Source: Clostridiales bacterium UBA4039
Lineage (GTDB): Bacteria; Bacillota; Clostridia; Lachnospirales; Vallitaleaceae
Assembly: GCA_002382805.1 (NCBI GenBank)
Contig: DGAD01000022.1
Coordinates: forward strand, 1-64,000
DNA length: 64,000 nt
Reading direction: 5' to 3'
In this document: positions 1-8,700 of the stretch, piece by piece
How positions within the stretch are numbered: position 1 is the first letter of the stretch
How the letters are laid out: each line of letters begins with the position of its first letter
The notes under the pieces: model-generated
The model's input: only the letters and a program-made list of their open reading frames with translations
What the model was told of the DNA's origin: nothing
Databases searched by the model: none
Made by a program: the position numbers and the translations under genes

Positions 1-47
1 CCAACATTTGACAAAGAGCCTCTTTTTTATGTTACTCTTCGTCTACT

Positions 48-386
48 CTACTCTTCGATAACTACAGGTTTACCATCAACCCACAATCGTTCCAAGTCAT
101 AAAACAATCGCTCTTGCACACCAAAAATGTGAATGATTGTGTGACCGTAATCCAGCAAATTCCAGCCGCCATTACGTCCACCTTCTACACTTAAAGGTTC
201 ATGCCCTTGTTTACTCAACACAAAGTCAATATGTTCAACAATTGCTTGAATTTGTGGTGTGTTTTTCCCATGCGCAATAATAAAATAGTCCGCAAGAACC
301 GACACATCACGAATATCAATGACACGAATATCTTGACCTTGCTTATCTTCAATAGCTTTTACAGCACTTTTTAAAAATTCATTCAT
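48..386 (-). CDS. rsfS: Ribosomal silencing factor RsfS (DUF143 family)
   Basis: 112-residue protein, the full length of the RsfS/Iojap family. Family members bind ribosomal protein L14 on the large subunit and block joining to the small subunit when nutrients run short. The conserved core is visible: an early VIDIRDVSVLADYFII stretch, then VEGGRNGGWNLLDYG and IIHIFGVQERLFYDLERLW. The ATG follows a good ribosome binding site (AAGAAGG). It is the last gene of the obgE-yhbY-nadD-yqeK-rsfS cluster, the order seen in many Bacillota, which supports the call. The family role is established knowledge; its action here is inferred. Confidence 0.95.
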   Translation of the reverse strand: MNEFLKSAVKAIEDKQGQDIRVIDIRDVSVLADYFIIAHGKNTPQIQAIVEHIDFVLSKQGHEPLSVEGGRNGGWNLLDYGHTIIHIFGVQERLFYDLERLWVDGKPVVIEE

Positions 387-408
387 TCGAAAACCTTCTT
401 TCTTTTAC

Positions 409-1014
409 CTATACAACTTTTTCATTATATCGTTGATAATAATATTCATAAGCTTGCTCTGTTACTGGATCAATAGGTTTTTCCTGATCCACCAAATGAT
501 TAATTGATAATAACAAAACCTTAATGAGGCTTTTATCAATATCTTCATATGCGAGTTTTCTTGCTTTAACAAGTCCAGGAAATTCTTTACGTCCAGGCTC
601 AATAAAGTCAGATATGTAGATGATTTTTTCAATAAGAGACATATGGGGCCGCCCTGTCGTATGGAATAAAATCGCATTGAGAATGTCCTCATCCTCAATA
701 TGATACTTTTCCTTAGCAATCGCAGCTCCGAGTTTTGAGTGTGCTAAATCCATATTTTCATGTTCAAGCTCTGATAAAGCAATTGCGTATTTTTGGCATA
801 GTTGCTCTTTTTTTTCCGTTGAATAGTTTTTTGCATAGTCATGCAATAATGCGGCTAAAGAAACCCTCTCATGATCCACCCCGTAAATGGCAGCCAACTC
901 AACCGCTGTCTTTTCAACATTCAATGTGTGTTTAAAGCGTTTTTGAGACTGTTTTTTCTCTAGTCTTTGAATTATTTTTTCTCGCAAGTTTTTATATTGA
1001 TGATTTATTTGCAT
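409..1014 (-). CDS. yqeK: YqeK-type HD-domain hydrolase (Ap4A hydrolase)
   Basis: 201 residues with a metal-binding HD domain: His29 in KRFKHTLNVE, the His58-Asp59 pair in LLHDYAKN, and downstream FHTTGRP and YISDFIEPGR stretches typical of YqeK. Members studied elsewhere split diadenosine tetraphosphate symmetrically into two ADP. The start overlaps the end of nadD by 10 bases, and its binding site (GGAGGAAA) lies inside the last nadD codons. This implies coupled translation. NadD-YqeK adjacency is a common arrangement. Confidence 0.92.
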   Translation of the reverse strand: MQINHQYKNLREKIIQRLEKKQSQKRFKHTLNVEKTAVELAAIYGVDHERVSLAALLHDYAKNYSTEKKEQLCQKYAIALSELEHENMDLAHSKLGAAIAKEKYHIEDEDILNAILFHTTGRPHMSLIEKIIYISDFIEPGRKEFPGLVKARKLAYEDIDKSLIKVLLLSINHLVDQEKPIDPVTEQAYEYYYQRYNEKVV

Positions 1015-1622
1015 GGGTTTCCTCCATATAAATTATGTTGCTCAATATAATCAATTATACTTTGAGGCGTGTAGCCAACAATAGATTGCTGATTACAAAC
1101 GCGTTCTCGGATTCGCGTCGAAGATATCTCGATTTTTGGCATAGACACCTGCAGAATCTGCGCATTATATGTCTCCTTTAAGTATGCGCATTGTTTATCA
1201 ACGGCTTTAGGATCATATCCTCCACGGTTAACAAGCACTAGTGAAACGTCCCTTAGAAGGTCCTGACTGTGTTTCCATTGTTCAATATGAAACACATGAT
1301 CATCGCCAATCATCCAATAGAAAGTATCCTCTGGATGATTCCGGCTTAGTTGTGTCCACGTTTTATAAGTATATGCAACATCATCCGAGACAATTTCCAA
1401 CTCAGAAACTTTGACAAACTCCAATTCTTGTTGAATTAAGCGACACATCTGCAGTCGATGTGCCTTACTCTGTTTTTCATTTTTTTTAAAGGGAGGTGTC
1501 CCTGAAGGCATTAACCAGATTTCATCAAAATGTCCCGAGTCATATAATGCGTGCAACGCAAGAATATGCCCGTTATGGACCGGGTTAAATGTTCCTCCGA
1601 CTATCACAATCCTTTTATTCAT
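1005..1622 (-). CDS. nadD: Nicotinate-nucleotide adenylyltransferase
   Basis: 205 residues, usual length. NadD joins nicotinate mononucleotide with ATP to make deamido-NAD in cytosolic NAD synthesis. The nucleotidyltransferase signature GGTFNPVHNGH is at residues 9-19, and the C-terminal ISSTRIR motif that holds the ATP phosphates is at 166-172. The ATG follows GGAAGTGAG. It sits between yhbY and yqeK and is translationally coupled to yqeK by a short overlap. Confidence 0.96.
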   Translation of the reverse strand: MNKRIVIVGGTFNPVHNGHILALHALYDSGHFDEIWLMPSGTPPFKKNEKQSKAHRLQMCRLIQQELEFVKVSELEIVSDDVAYTYKTWTQLSRNHPEDTFYWMIGDDHVFHIEQWKHSQDLLRDVSLVLVNRGGYDPKAVDKQCAYLKETYNAQILQVSMPKIEISSTRIRERVCNQQSIVGYTPQSIIDYIEQHNLYGGNPCK

Positions 1623-1629
1623 GAAAATC

Positions 1630-1929
1630 TCACTTCCTAGGTAATTCTATTGTTTTATTATCTTGAGATTCACGATATAAAGTGATGCGTCGCCCCATAA
1701 CCTGAACTACAATTGAGCGTGTACGTTCACCTATAAGTTCTGCAAGATCTTTAGGTTCTTCAAAACAGTTTTTTAAAACATTGATTTTAATTAATTCGCG
1801 TTTTTCCAATGCTTCATTAACCGCCTCTGTTAATTCTGGTGTCACACCATTTTTACCAATATGGAGTATGGAATCAAGATGATGCGCCTCTTTTCTAAGA
1901 AATGCACGTTGTTTACTATTAATATTCAA
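1630..1929 (-). CDS. yhbY: YhbY-type CRM-domain RNA-binding protein
   Basis: 99 residues forming a single CRM (YhbY) domain, with the GKNGVTPELTEAVNEAL loop typical of the family. Such proteins associate with the pre-50S ribosomal subunit. The start codon is TTG (1927-1929), placed about 6 bases after AAGGAG. No other Met lies near the N-terminus, and the predicted start MNINSKQRAFLRK matches the family, so TTG is very likely real. The next gene upstream, obgE, is also a ribosome assembly factor. Confidence 0.92.
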   Translation of the reverse strand: MNINSKQRAFLRKEAHHLDSILHIGKNGVTPELTEAVNEALEKRELIKINVLKNCFEEPKDLAELIGERTRSIVVQVMGRRITLYRESQDNKTIELPRK

Positions 1930-1943
1930 ATAAATTCTCCTTT

Positions 1944-3221
<1,278 letters not shown>

Positions 3222-3261
3222 TTACATTCCTCAATTCTAATAGTAAAATAAGTTCTTATTC

Positions 3262-3270
3262 ATTATAACA
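3262..3270 (-). promoter_or_regulatory. Extended -10 promoter for the obgE operon
   Basis: On the minus strand the sequence reads TGT-TATAAT, a consensus -10 hexamer with an upstream TG. No good -35 box sits 16-18 bases upstream. It lies about 40 bases before the obgE start and just after the rpmA terminator, so it would restart transcription for the five-gene cluster. Confidence 0.6.
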
Positions 3271-3284
3271 CAAAACGATAATAC

Positions 3285-3320
3285 AAAAAAAGTTTCAAGT
3301 GAGATTCACTTGAAACTTTT
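3285..3320 (-). terminator. Rho-independent terminator after rpmA
   Basis: A 15-bp perfect stem (arms 3288-3302 and 3306-3320) with a 3-base loop, followed on the minus strand by an unbroken run of T (A at 3285-3291 on the plus strand). It sits about 10 bases past the rpmA stop, as expected for the end of the rplU-prp-rpmA transcript. Confidence 0.92.
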
Positions 3321-3330
3321 ATATTATTTA

Positions 3331-3615
3331 CTATTGCGCTTTAGGATATACAGAACATTGCTTCTTATCGCGACCTTTTCTTTCAAAACGAACAACACCA
3401 TCAACTAAAGCAAATAATGTGTCATCTCCACCGCGTCCTACGTTTTCACCTGGATGAATTTTAGTTCCACGTTGTCTGAAAAGAATGTTACCGGCTTTAA
3501 CAAATTGTCCGTCAGCACGCTTAGCACCTAATCTTTTTGATTCAGAATCTCTACCGTTCTTTGTTGATCCAACCCCTTTTTTGTGGGCGAATAATTGAAG
3601 ATTCATTTTTAACAT
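3331..3615 (-). CDS. rpmA: 50S ribosomal protein L27 with cleavable N-terminal extension
   Basis: 94 residues. The mature part begins [23 protein letters not shown], the classical L27 N-terminus that reaches the peptidyl-transferase centre. It is preceded by MLKMNLQLF, the extension found in Bacillota L27, removed after the LQLF motif by the cysteine protease Prp. The prp gene lies immediately upstream. The binding site GGAGG is 8 bases before the first ATG, so translation starts at MLKMN rather than the second Met. That binding site is made of the last codons of prp, so the two genes are tightly coupled. Confidence 0.97.
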   Translation of the reverse strand: MLKMNLQLFAHKKGVGSTKNGRDSESKRLGAKRADGQFVKAGNILFRQRGTKIHPGENVGRGGDDTLFALVDGVVRFERKGRDKKQCSVYPKAQ

Positions 3616-3618
3616 GGT

Positions 3619-3942
3619 TTACACCTCCTCGAATTCAACATGTATATATGTCTTACCATAATCATTATAAATCTCTTGAACACCAAGCGAAAATGCATCA
3701 AGCAACACTTGGGCCTTATCATCTATTGTATCTAGAAGCATCACTTTTAAATAGCCGGATTCATCGACATCTGTCAATACTTTGGCATTCGTATACGCTT
3801 CAATCGCATTCACTGTATTAATTCCTAATACAGATACAGCAGCACATACAATATCTTTTCCTGTAACTGCATAGCCTGCGTGACCAGATATTTCATAACC
3901 GCGCACTTTGGCTTTAGTTTTATAAATCGTTACTTTAATCAT
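3619..3942 (-). CDS. prp: Ribosomal-processing cysteine protease Prp
   Basis: 107 residues, family DUF464/Prp. The catalytic pair is visible as His21 (ISGHAGYA) and Cys33 (DIVCAAVSVLG). In Staphylococcus aureus this enzyme trims the L27 N-terminus, an essential step in ribosome assembly. The gene lies between rplU and rpmA, its usual place, and its substrate site is present in the neighbouring L27. The stop codon falls within the rpmA leader. Confidence 0.95.
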   Translation of the reverse strand: MIKVTIYKTKAKVRGYEISGHAGYAVTGKDIVCAAVSVLGINTVNAIEAYTNAKVLTDVDESGYLKVMLLDTIDDKAQVLLDAFSLGVQEIYNDYGKTYIHVEFEEV

Positions 3943-3950
3943 TTCATCGC

Positions 3951-4262
3951 CTATGCGTTGATCTTGTCAATAACAACTTCAGTATATGGTTGTCTATGAC
4001 CTTGTTTTCTACTGTAGTGTTTTTTAGGCTTGTATTTGAAAACAGTAATCTTTTTCGCTTTACCGTTAGCTTTTACAGTTCCTGTTACAGTTGCATTTGC
4101 AACGTATGGACTTCCAACTTTAGCATCTCCATCGTTAGATACAAGTAAAACTTGATCAAAAGTCACTGCGTCACCTTCGTTAAGCTCTAACTTTTCTACA
4201 CGGACTGCTTCGCCTTCAACAACTTTGTATTGTTTTCCACCTGTAGTAATAATTGCGTACAT
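3951..4262 (-). CDS. rplU: 50S ribosomal protein L21
   Basis: 103 residues, full length. Recognisable motifs are [14 protein letters not shown] at the N-terminus, [26 protein letters not shown] in the middle and [25 protein letters not shown] near the end. L21 binds 23S rRNA in the large subunit. The binding site GAGGAGGTG precedes the ATG. About 100 bases of structured leader and a dedicated promoter lie upstream, suggesting autoregulation of the rplU-prp-rpmA operon. Confidence 0.97.
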   Translation of the reverse strand: MYAIITTGGKQYKVVEGEAVRVEKLELNEGDAVTFDQVLLVSNDGDAKVGSPYVANATVTGTVKANGKAKKITVFKYKPKKHYSRKQGHRQPYTEVVIDKINA

Positions 4263-4366
4263 ATTGGCACCTCCTCGTTTTAAGACTCGCCGACTACGGT
4301 GACTATCCCCTAAACAAAAACTTATGTTTACGATAGTACTTATAACCTATTCGCGCGGTATACCAC
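4263..4366 (-). ncRNA. Structured 5' leader of rplU (L21 leader-like)
   Basis: On the minus strand the leader holds a nested hairpin. The outer stem is ACTATC/GATAGT (4332-4337 with 4302-4307) and the inner stem TAAACA/TGTTTA (4325-4330 with 4311-4316). A smaller CCG/CGG stem lies nearer the start codon, and a GGTATACC palindrome near the 5' end. Bacillota are known to carry an L21 leader RNA at this position. The identification rests on position and pairing, not on a covariance-model match. Confidence 0.7.
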
Positions 4367-4372
4367 TAAGAT

Positions 4373-4401
4373 ACTTTATCATAGGATACCTATTGTGTCA
4401 A
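4373..4401 (-). promoter_or_regulatory. Promoter for rplU leader inside the 3' end of the RNase G gene
   Basis: TTGACA (plus-strand TGTCAA 4396-4401), a 17-base spacer, then TAAAGT (4373-4378). The -35 box lies in the last codons of the RNase G gene. The expected start, near 4366, coincides with the beginning of the structured L21 leader, which strengthens the call. Confidence 0.65.
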
Positions 4402-5569
4402 GCTTAAATCCATTTTCTTTTAATAAATCTTCTAAGCAAGGCTCAACCCGCTTACGGGTTAACTCCATAAGTCCAAGTCGCGTCATTCCATGGACATGTG
4501 TACGTATTCGATCTTCTTTTAAAAACCCTTCGATTTGTTCCAGCAATTCTTTTTTATCTGCCTGACTGTCCATATCGATAAAGTCTATAATAATAATACC
4601 TGACATATTACGTAAACGGATTTGTCGACTAATCTCTTTTGCTGCTTCACAATTGATTTTTAAAATATTACGTGAACTCTTCGTCTTACTGACATTTTTA
4701 TCAGAGTTCACATCAATAACGTACATAGCTTCTGTACGATCAATAATAATCGATGCCCCCGAACTAAGCCATACTTTACGAGCCAGTGCTTTACGTATTT
4801 TTTTGGGTATATCATATTGTAAAAACAAGTCTTTGGTCACCAAGGTAATCTCAATAACATCAAGCAATTGCACAGTGGAAAAATAAGTCTGCAAGCGTTC
4901 ATATATCTCTTTTGAATCCACAAAGATGTGCTTAAGCTCTGTTTTGTTCATGTTTTGAACGTAGGTTAGCCATTGATCTTTAGGTTCGTAGATGCAGGCC
5001 TTGGAAGGTCGATATTTTTGAATATATAAAAGTTGTTCATACCGCTCTATAAAGTGTTTGATTTCATCCATAAGCTGCTGACTATCACATCCATATGCAT
5101 TCGTACGTACAATAAGCCCCCAATTTTTAATGTCTGTATTTTTTTTGAGTTCAAGAAGGTCCTTTTTCGTTGACTTTGTCCATACATCTTCCGGCAGTTT
5201 TGATGAAAAATGTATTTTATTGGAATCGGTGACAAAGACCGTATATTCTCCACTAAAGCTAATACGGGTTGTCAGCTTTGCGCCTTTAGTTTGATAGCTG
5301 TCTTTTGCCACTTGAACCATGACCGTTTCTCCCATACTTAAGGGCTTTTCCACTTCACTAAAGGGAAGATATCCATCTTTTTCTTGCCCAAAATCAACAA
5401 AATACGCTTGAATTCCTTTGACTTTTTTACGAACAATACCTAGGAAAACCCAGCCAACTTGGCCAGTATGTTTTAATGAATAGGGTTTAATCTCAACCAG
5501 TTTATCAAACGTATCCATTAAAGCCATAATAATTGTATTATCTTTTTGGCTAATAATCAATTCATTCAT
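4379..5569 (-). CDS. rng: Ribonuclease E/G family endoribonuclease, short form
   Basis: 396 residues. An S1-like RNA-binding region spans roughly residues 35-115. The DNase-I-like catalytic part follows, with the metal-binding aspartates Asp286 (YVIDVNSDKN) and Asp329 (IIIIDFIDMD). These enzymes cut single-stranded RNA 5' ends and rRNA precursors. The protein ends soon after TRLGLMELTRKRVEP and lacks the CPxCxG zinc-link and small domain that hold E. coli RNase E/G dimers, so it is shorter than E. coli RNase G. Start ATG follows GGGGAG. It lies between the radical-SAM pair and rplU. Confidence 0.93.
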   Translation of the reverse strand: MNELIISQKDNTIIMALMDTFDKLVEIKPYSLKHTGQVGWVFLGIVRKKVKGIQAYFVDFGQEKDGYLPFSEVEKPLSMGETVMVQVAKDSYQTKGAKLTTRISFSGEYTVFVTDSNKIHFSSKLPEDVWTKSTKKDLLELKKNTDIKNWGLIVRTNAYGCDSQQLMDEIKHFIERYEQLLYIQKYRPSKACIYEPKDQWLTYVQNMNKTELKHIFVDSKEIYERLQTYFSTVQLLDVIEITLVTKDLFLQYDIPKKIRKALARKVWLSSGASIIIDRTEAMYVIDVNSDKNVSKTKSSRNILKINCEAAKEISRQIRLRNMSGIIIIDFIDMDSQADKKELLEQIEGFLKEDRIRTHVHGMTRLGLMELTRKRVEPCLEDLLKENGFKLDTIGIL

Positions 5570-5583
5570 GTAATCTCCCCATT

Positions 5584-6279
5584 TTAATCAAATTCAATGA
5601 GCGTTCGTTGCGGTTCTAGACTCTGATATATCTCATAACGATGAATCAGATAGTATATCGTATCTGTAAACTTCTCAACTTCAATTCCCATATATTCAAA
5701 CAACGCTCTCATCAAAAGTTCGGGTTTAATGTTAAGCGAAGATCCTGTTGCCAGTCTACATAAGATTGTCTGCCCCTGTAGCTGATATGAAAATATTCCT
5801 GGAGACAAGTCAAAGTCATTAATTTTTCCTTTTTTATTTTTCTTCTTAACGACAATAGATTCTTGTGAAAAAAATTCGTTCATCTTACGTTCATCGGACA
5901 TACGTGCTTTTAATTCATCACTTAGGGTCAATTGATAATCTGCAGCATAACATGCAGCCATCCCAGCTTTTGCCTTTTCAGGCAAGACAATTGCATCAAC
6001 AAGTTCAACGCCTTCCGGCAAAACCGAAGCCACTTGTTGCTTAAATAAGTCCATATCATAGTCTTGGACACTTAGCTTAAGGTCCAAATATTCACCATCA
6101 CCGGTTGTTCCAACGGCTAACGGCGCCGCAATCGAAAAAACCTGATGTGGATTAAACCCTTCAGAGTAGGCAATGGGTATCCCGGATTGTCGGAAGAATT
6201 TTTGCCAAGCGCGCATAAAATCTAAATGGCCAATAAACTGCATTAATCCATTTTTTTTAAATTTAATTCTTATCTTCAT
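5584..6279 (-). CDS. TIGR03936 / DUF2344 radical-SAM-associated protein
   Basis: 231 residues. The N-terminus MKIRIKFKKNGLMQFIGHLDFMRAWQ and the YSEGFNPHQVFSIAAPLAVG stretch are characteristic of the DUF2344 (TIGR03936) family, which almost always accompanies TIGR03960 radical-SAM proteins. Its biochemical role is not established. The frame stays open 11 codons further upstream, but GGAGG lies 8 bases before the ATG at 6279, which fixes the start. The gene overlaps the preceding radical-SAM gene by 17 bases, so the two are co-translated. Confidence 0.88.
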   Translation of the reverse strand: MKIRIKFKKNGLMQFIGHLDFMRAWQKFFRQSGIPIAYSEGFNPHQVFSIAAPLAVGTTGDGEYLDLKLSVQDYDMDLFKQQVASVLPEGVELVDAIVLPEKAKAGMAACYAADYQLTLSDELKARMSDERKMNEFFSQESIVVKKKNKKGKINDFDLSPGIFSYQLQGQTILCRLATGSSLNIKPELLMRALFEYMGIEVEKFTDTIYYLIHRYEIYQSLEPQRTLIEFD

Positions 6280-8137
6280 AGCATATTCCTCCGTTAAAAC
6301 ATGTAGCTCCACATGCCATACATTTATCCATACAATTTGGTGTGACTACCTGTTCCATACTTCGTAAATACTCTTTTTCCAAAAAGCGACGTGTTACCCC
6401 GATATCAATAAAGTCCCAAGGTAAAATCTCATCAAAACTGCGATGACGATTGGCATAAAAGGCAGGATCAACGCCACATTTTGCAAATGCTTCTTGCCAA
6501 CGCTCAAAATTAAAGTGTTCACTCCATGCATCAAAGCTTGCACCTGATAAAAAGGCTTCTTCAATAACATCCGCAACTTTTCGGTCTCCACGAGCCATAA
6601 CGCCTTCAAGCATGCTAAGCTTTGCATCATGAGAGTTGTATTTAATTCGCTTTTTATTAATTGCCTTATTCAAAAGAGCCTGTTTTTCCATAAATGTCTC
6701 ATAGGTATCTTGTCCCACCCATTGGAACGGTGTAAAAGGTTTCGGAATAAAAAAGCTTGTACTCACAATAAGTTGGACGCCGCCTTTAGGACGTTGTTCC
6801 TTATCAATACTATAATACGTCCGCACAATATCATCAGCTAGCTTACTAATGGCTAGTATATCTTCTTCGGTCTCAGAAGGTAACCCAAGCATAAAGTATA
6901 ATTTCACACGATTCCAACCACCTAAAAAGGCTTCTTTACTCCCATGTAATATATTTTCTTCTGAGATCCCTTTATTAATGACATCACGCATCCTCTGAGA
7001 ACCGGCTTCCGGTGCAAAGGTCAAACTGCTCTTTCTGACGTCTTGGACTTTGTTCATAAGCTCCAAAGAAAATGAATCAATACGCAGAGAAGGAAGAGAC
7101 AAGTTCACCTTCTTCTCCTTGGATATGTCATCAATGAGAAAGTCACATAAGGGAGATAGCTCTTTATAATCGCTTGTTGAAAGAGATATAAGGGATATCT
7201 CATCATGACCGGTCTGTGTAGAAAGTTCACTAGCTTGTTCCTTTAACGTATCTAAAGACTTTTCACGAACCGGACGATAGACAAAGCCTGCCTGACAAAA
7301 ACGGCACCCTCTCGAACATCCCCGAAAAAGTTCCAAAACAATACGGTCATGTACTGGTTGAAGATATGGAACAATTGGCTTACTGGCATAAGGCATGGTA
7401 TCTAAATCTACCACTAACTGCTTCTTAATGGTTGGTTTTGCCTTTTCATGAAGTAAATGTCGCTCCTTAATAGTTCCGTCTTCATGGTAACTCACATCAT
7501 AAAACTGGGGTACATAGACGCCGTCCACATCTAACAAACGCTCTAAAAACAATGCTTTTCGCTCTTTTGGATCGATGGTCGGGTCATTTTTCATTGTTTC
7601 ATATAAATCTAATATCTGTGGTAAAGCCGCCTCAGCTTCTCCTAGATAAAAAAAATCAACAAACGGTGCAATCGGCTCCGGATTATAGACACAAGGACCT
7701 CCTGCACAAACAATAGGATCCATTACATCACGCTGTGCGCTTCGTAACGCCAACTTGGAAAGTTTAAGAATATTAAGCATATTGGTATAGCTCATCTCAT
7801 ACTGTAGTGTAAATCCTAAAAAGTCAAACCCTTGAACCGGTGTTTGTGATTCTAACGAAAACAAAGGTATCTCATAATCCTCAAGTAATTTTTCCATATC
7901 TTGCATGGGCGAAAAAACACGTTCACAATAAACATCGTTTCGTGCATTCATCAAATTATATAAGATGGACAGTCCAAGATGACTCATACCAATTTCGTAT
8001 AAGTCTGGAAAACAAAGTGCAAAATGTGTCGAAAACGTTCCATTTTCCTTATGTACTGCATTAATCTCGTTACCTATATACTGTGCCGGCTTTTCGACAC
8101 TTAAAAGTAGTTGTGGTGGTACTGATAATTTTTTCAA
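6263..8137 (-). CDS. TIGR03960-family B12-binding-type radical SAM protein
   Basis: 624 residues. A cobalamin-binding-like N-terminal region is followed by the radical SAM core, with the iron-sulfur motif Cys274-x3-Cys278-x2-Cys281 (RGCSRGCRFCQAG). The C-terminus is Cys-rich (CMDKCMACGATC), suggesting a further metal site. The substrate is not known for this family. The start codon is TTG (8135-8137), 7 bases after GGAGG. A near-consensus promoter lies upstream, and the gene heads an operon with the DUF2344 protein and RNase G. Confidence 0.88.
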   Translation of the reverse strand: MKKLSVPPQLLLSVEKPAQYIGNEINAVHKENGTFSTHFALCFPDLYEIGMSHLGLSILYNLMNARNDVYCERVFSPMQDMEKLLEDYEIPLFSLESQTPVQGFDFLGFTLQYEMSYTNMLNILKLSKLALRSAQRDVMDPIVCAGGPCVYNPEPIAPFVDFFYLGEAEAALPQILDLYETMKNDPTIDPKERKALFLERLLDVDGVYVPQFYDVSYHEDGTIKERHLLHEKAKPTIKKQLVVDLDTMPYASKPIVPYLQPVHDRIVLELFRGCSRGCRFCQAGFVYRPVREKSLDTLKEQASELSTQTGHDEISLISLSTSDYKELSPLCDFLIDDISKEKKVNLSLPSLRIDSFSLELMNKVQDVRKSSLTFAPEAGSQRMRDVINKGISEENILHGSKEAFLGGWNRVKLYFMLGLPSETEEDILAISKLADDIVRTYYSIDKEQRPKGGVQLIVSTSFFIPKPFTPFQWVGQDTYETFMEKQALLNKAINKKRIKYNSHDAKLSMLEGVMARGDRKVADVIEEAFLSGASFDAWSEHFNFERWQEAFAKCGVDPAFYANRHRSFDEILPWDFIDIGVTRRFLEKEYLRSMEQVVTPNCMDKCMACGATCFNGGICYEDKN

Positions 8138-8171
8138 TTGATTTCCTCCAACGATTGGTTTCTATCGTAAT

Positions 8172-8200
8172 AATAAAGTAGATTGTACAGATTGTCAAAG
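8172..8200 (-). promoter_or_regulatory. Near-consensus sigma-A promoter for the radical-SAM/RNase G operon
   Basis: Minus strand TTGACA, 17-base spacer, TATTAT. Plus-strand positions are 8195-8200 for the -35 and 8172-8177 for the -10. It faces away from the hemerythrin promoter, and the two -35 regions are only about 10 bases apart. Confidence 0.85.
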
Positions 8201-8209
8201 GCTTTTCTT

Positions 8210-8238
8210 GTAATCTGCTTAGGAGTATGATATAACAT
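8210..8238 (+). promoter_or_regulatory. Promoter of the hemerythrin gene
   Basis: TTGTAA (8210-8215), 17-base spacer, TATAAC (8233-8238). The start of transcription would be near 8245, giving a leader of about 28 bases before the ATG at 8273. Confidence 0.7.
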
Positions 8239-8272
8239 AATTAGTGTTAATAAAGAAAGGAAGTAATATTTT

Positions 8273-8671
8273 ATGGACTTACTACTCTGGGACGAAAAAT
8301 TTTCTGTACACAATACAACATTAGATGAGCATCATAAACGATTATTTGAATTGTGCAACGAAATGTTTAATCTTATTGACCAAGAAAATAAAACACCCAT
8401 TTATTCCACAGCTAAAGTCATTAGCGAACTTCATATGTATGCTATTTTCCACTTTACCGAAGAAGAAAAGCTAATGGAACAAAATAATTTTCCCAAAATA
8501 AAAGAGCACAAAAAATTACATCAAGCGTTTATTGATAAAATTGCTCAGCTTAAGGAGCAATATGAAAACGATGATGTATTAGTTGATTATGATATCTTGA
8601 ATTTTTTAAGTGATTGGCTCATCTACCATATATTAGAAGTTGATTCTGAATACGCAGACTATATAAAGTAA
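8273..8671 (+). CDS. Bacteriohemerythrin
   Basis: 132 residues, a single hemerythrin domain. All seven di-iron ligands can be placed: His21 (DEHH), His60 and Glu64 (HFTEEE), His79 and His83 (EHKKLH), and His119 and Asp124 (YHILEVDSEY). Such proteins bind oxygen reversibly, and in anaerobes are thought to sense, buffer or deliver oxygen. It is a stand-alone gene with its own promoter and no attached signalling domain. Binding site AAAGGAAG precedes the ATG. It is one of few plus-strand genes here. Oxygen handling in an anaerobe is inferred. Confidence 0.93.
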   Translation: MDLLLWDEKFSVHNTTLDEHHKRLFELCNEMFNLIDQENKTPIYSTAKVISELHMYAIFHFTEEEKLMEQNNFPKIKEHKKLHQAFIDKIAQLKEQYENDDVLVDYDILNFLSDWLIYHILEVDSEYADYIK

Positions 8672-8674
8672 TGA

Positions 8675-8700
8675 ATAGAAGCACTTTACAGTGCTTCTAT
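8675..8700. terminator. Hairpin between hemerythrin and pepD, probable bidirectional terminator
   Basis: Perfect 11-bp stem (8675-8685 with 8690-8700) and a 4-base TTAC loop. It begins 4 bases after the hemerythrin stop and overlaps the pepD stop codon. The T-rich tail is weak on both sides, so strength is uncertain. Confidence 0.6.

Noticed and set aside
1..47. AAAGAG/CTCTTT inverted repeat near the left edge as a terminator for rsfS
   Set aside because: The arms are separated by a single base, so only a very short stem with a proper loop can form; the region is also too close to the edge to judge.
8172..8238. Oxygen-responsive operator between the divergent hemerythrin and radical-SAM promoters
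   Set aside because: No clear Rex, Fnr or PerR-type dyad could be read; only the two promoters are supported.
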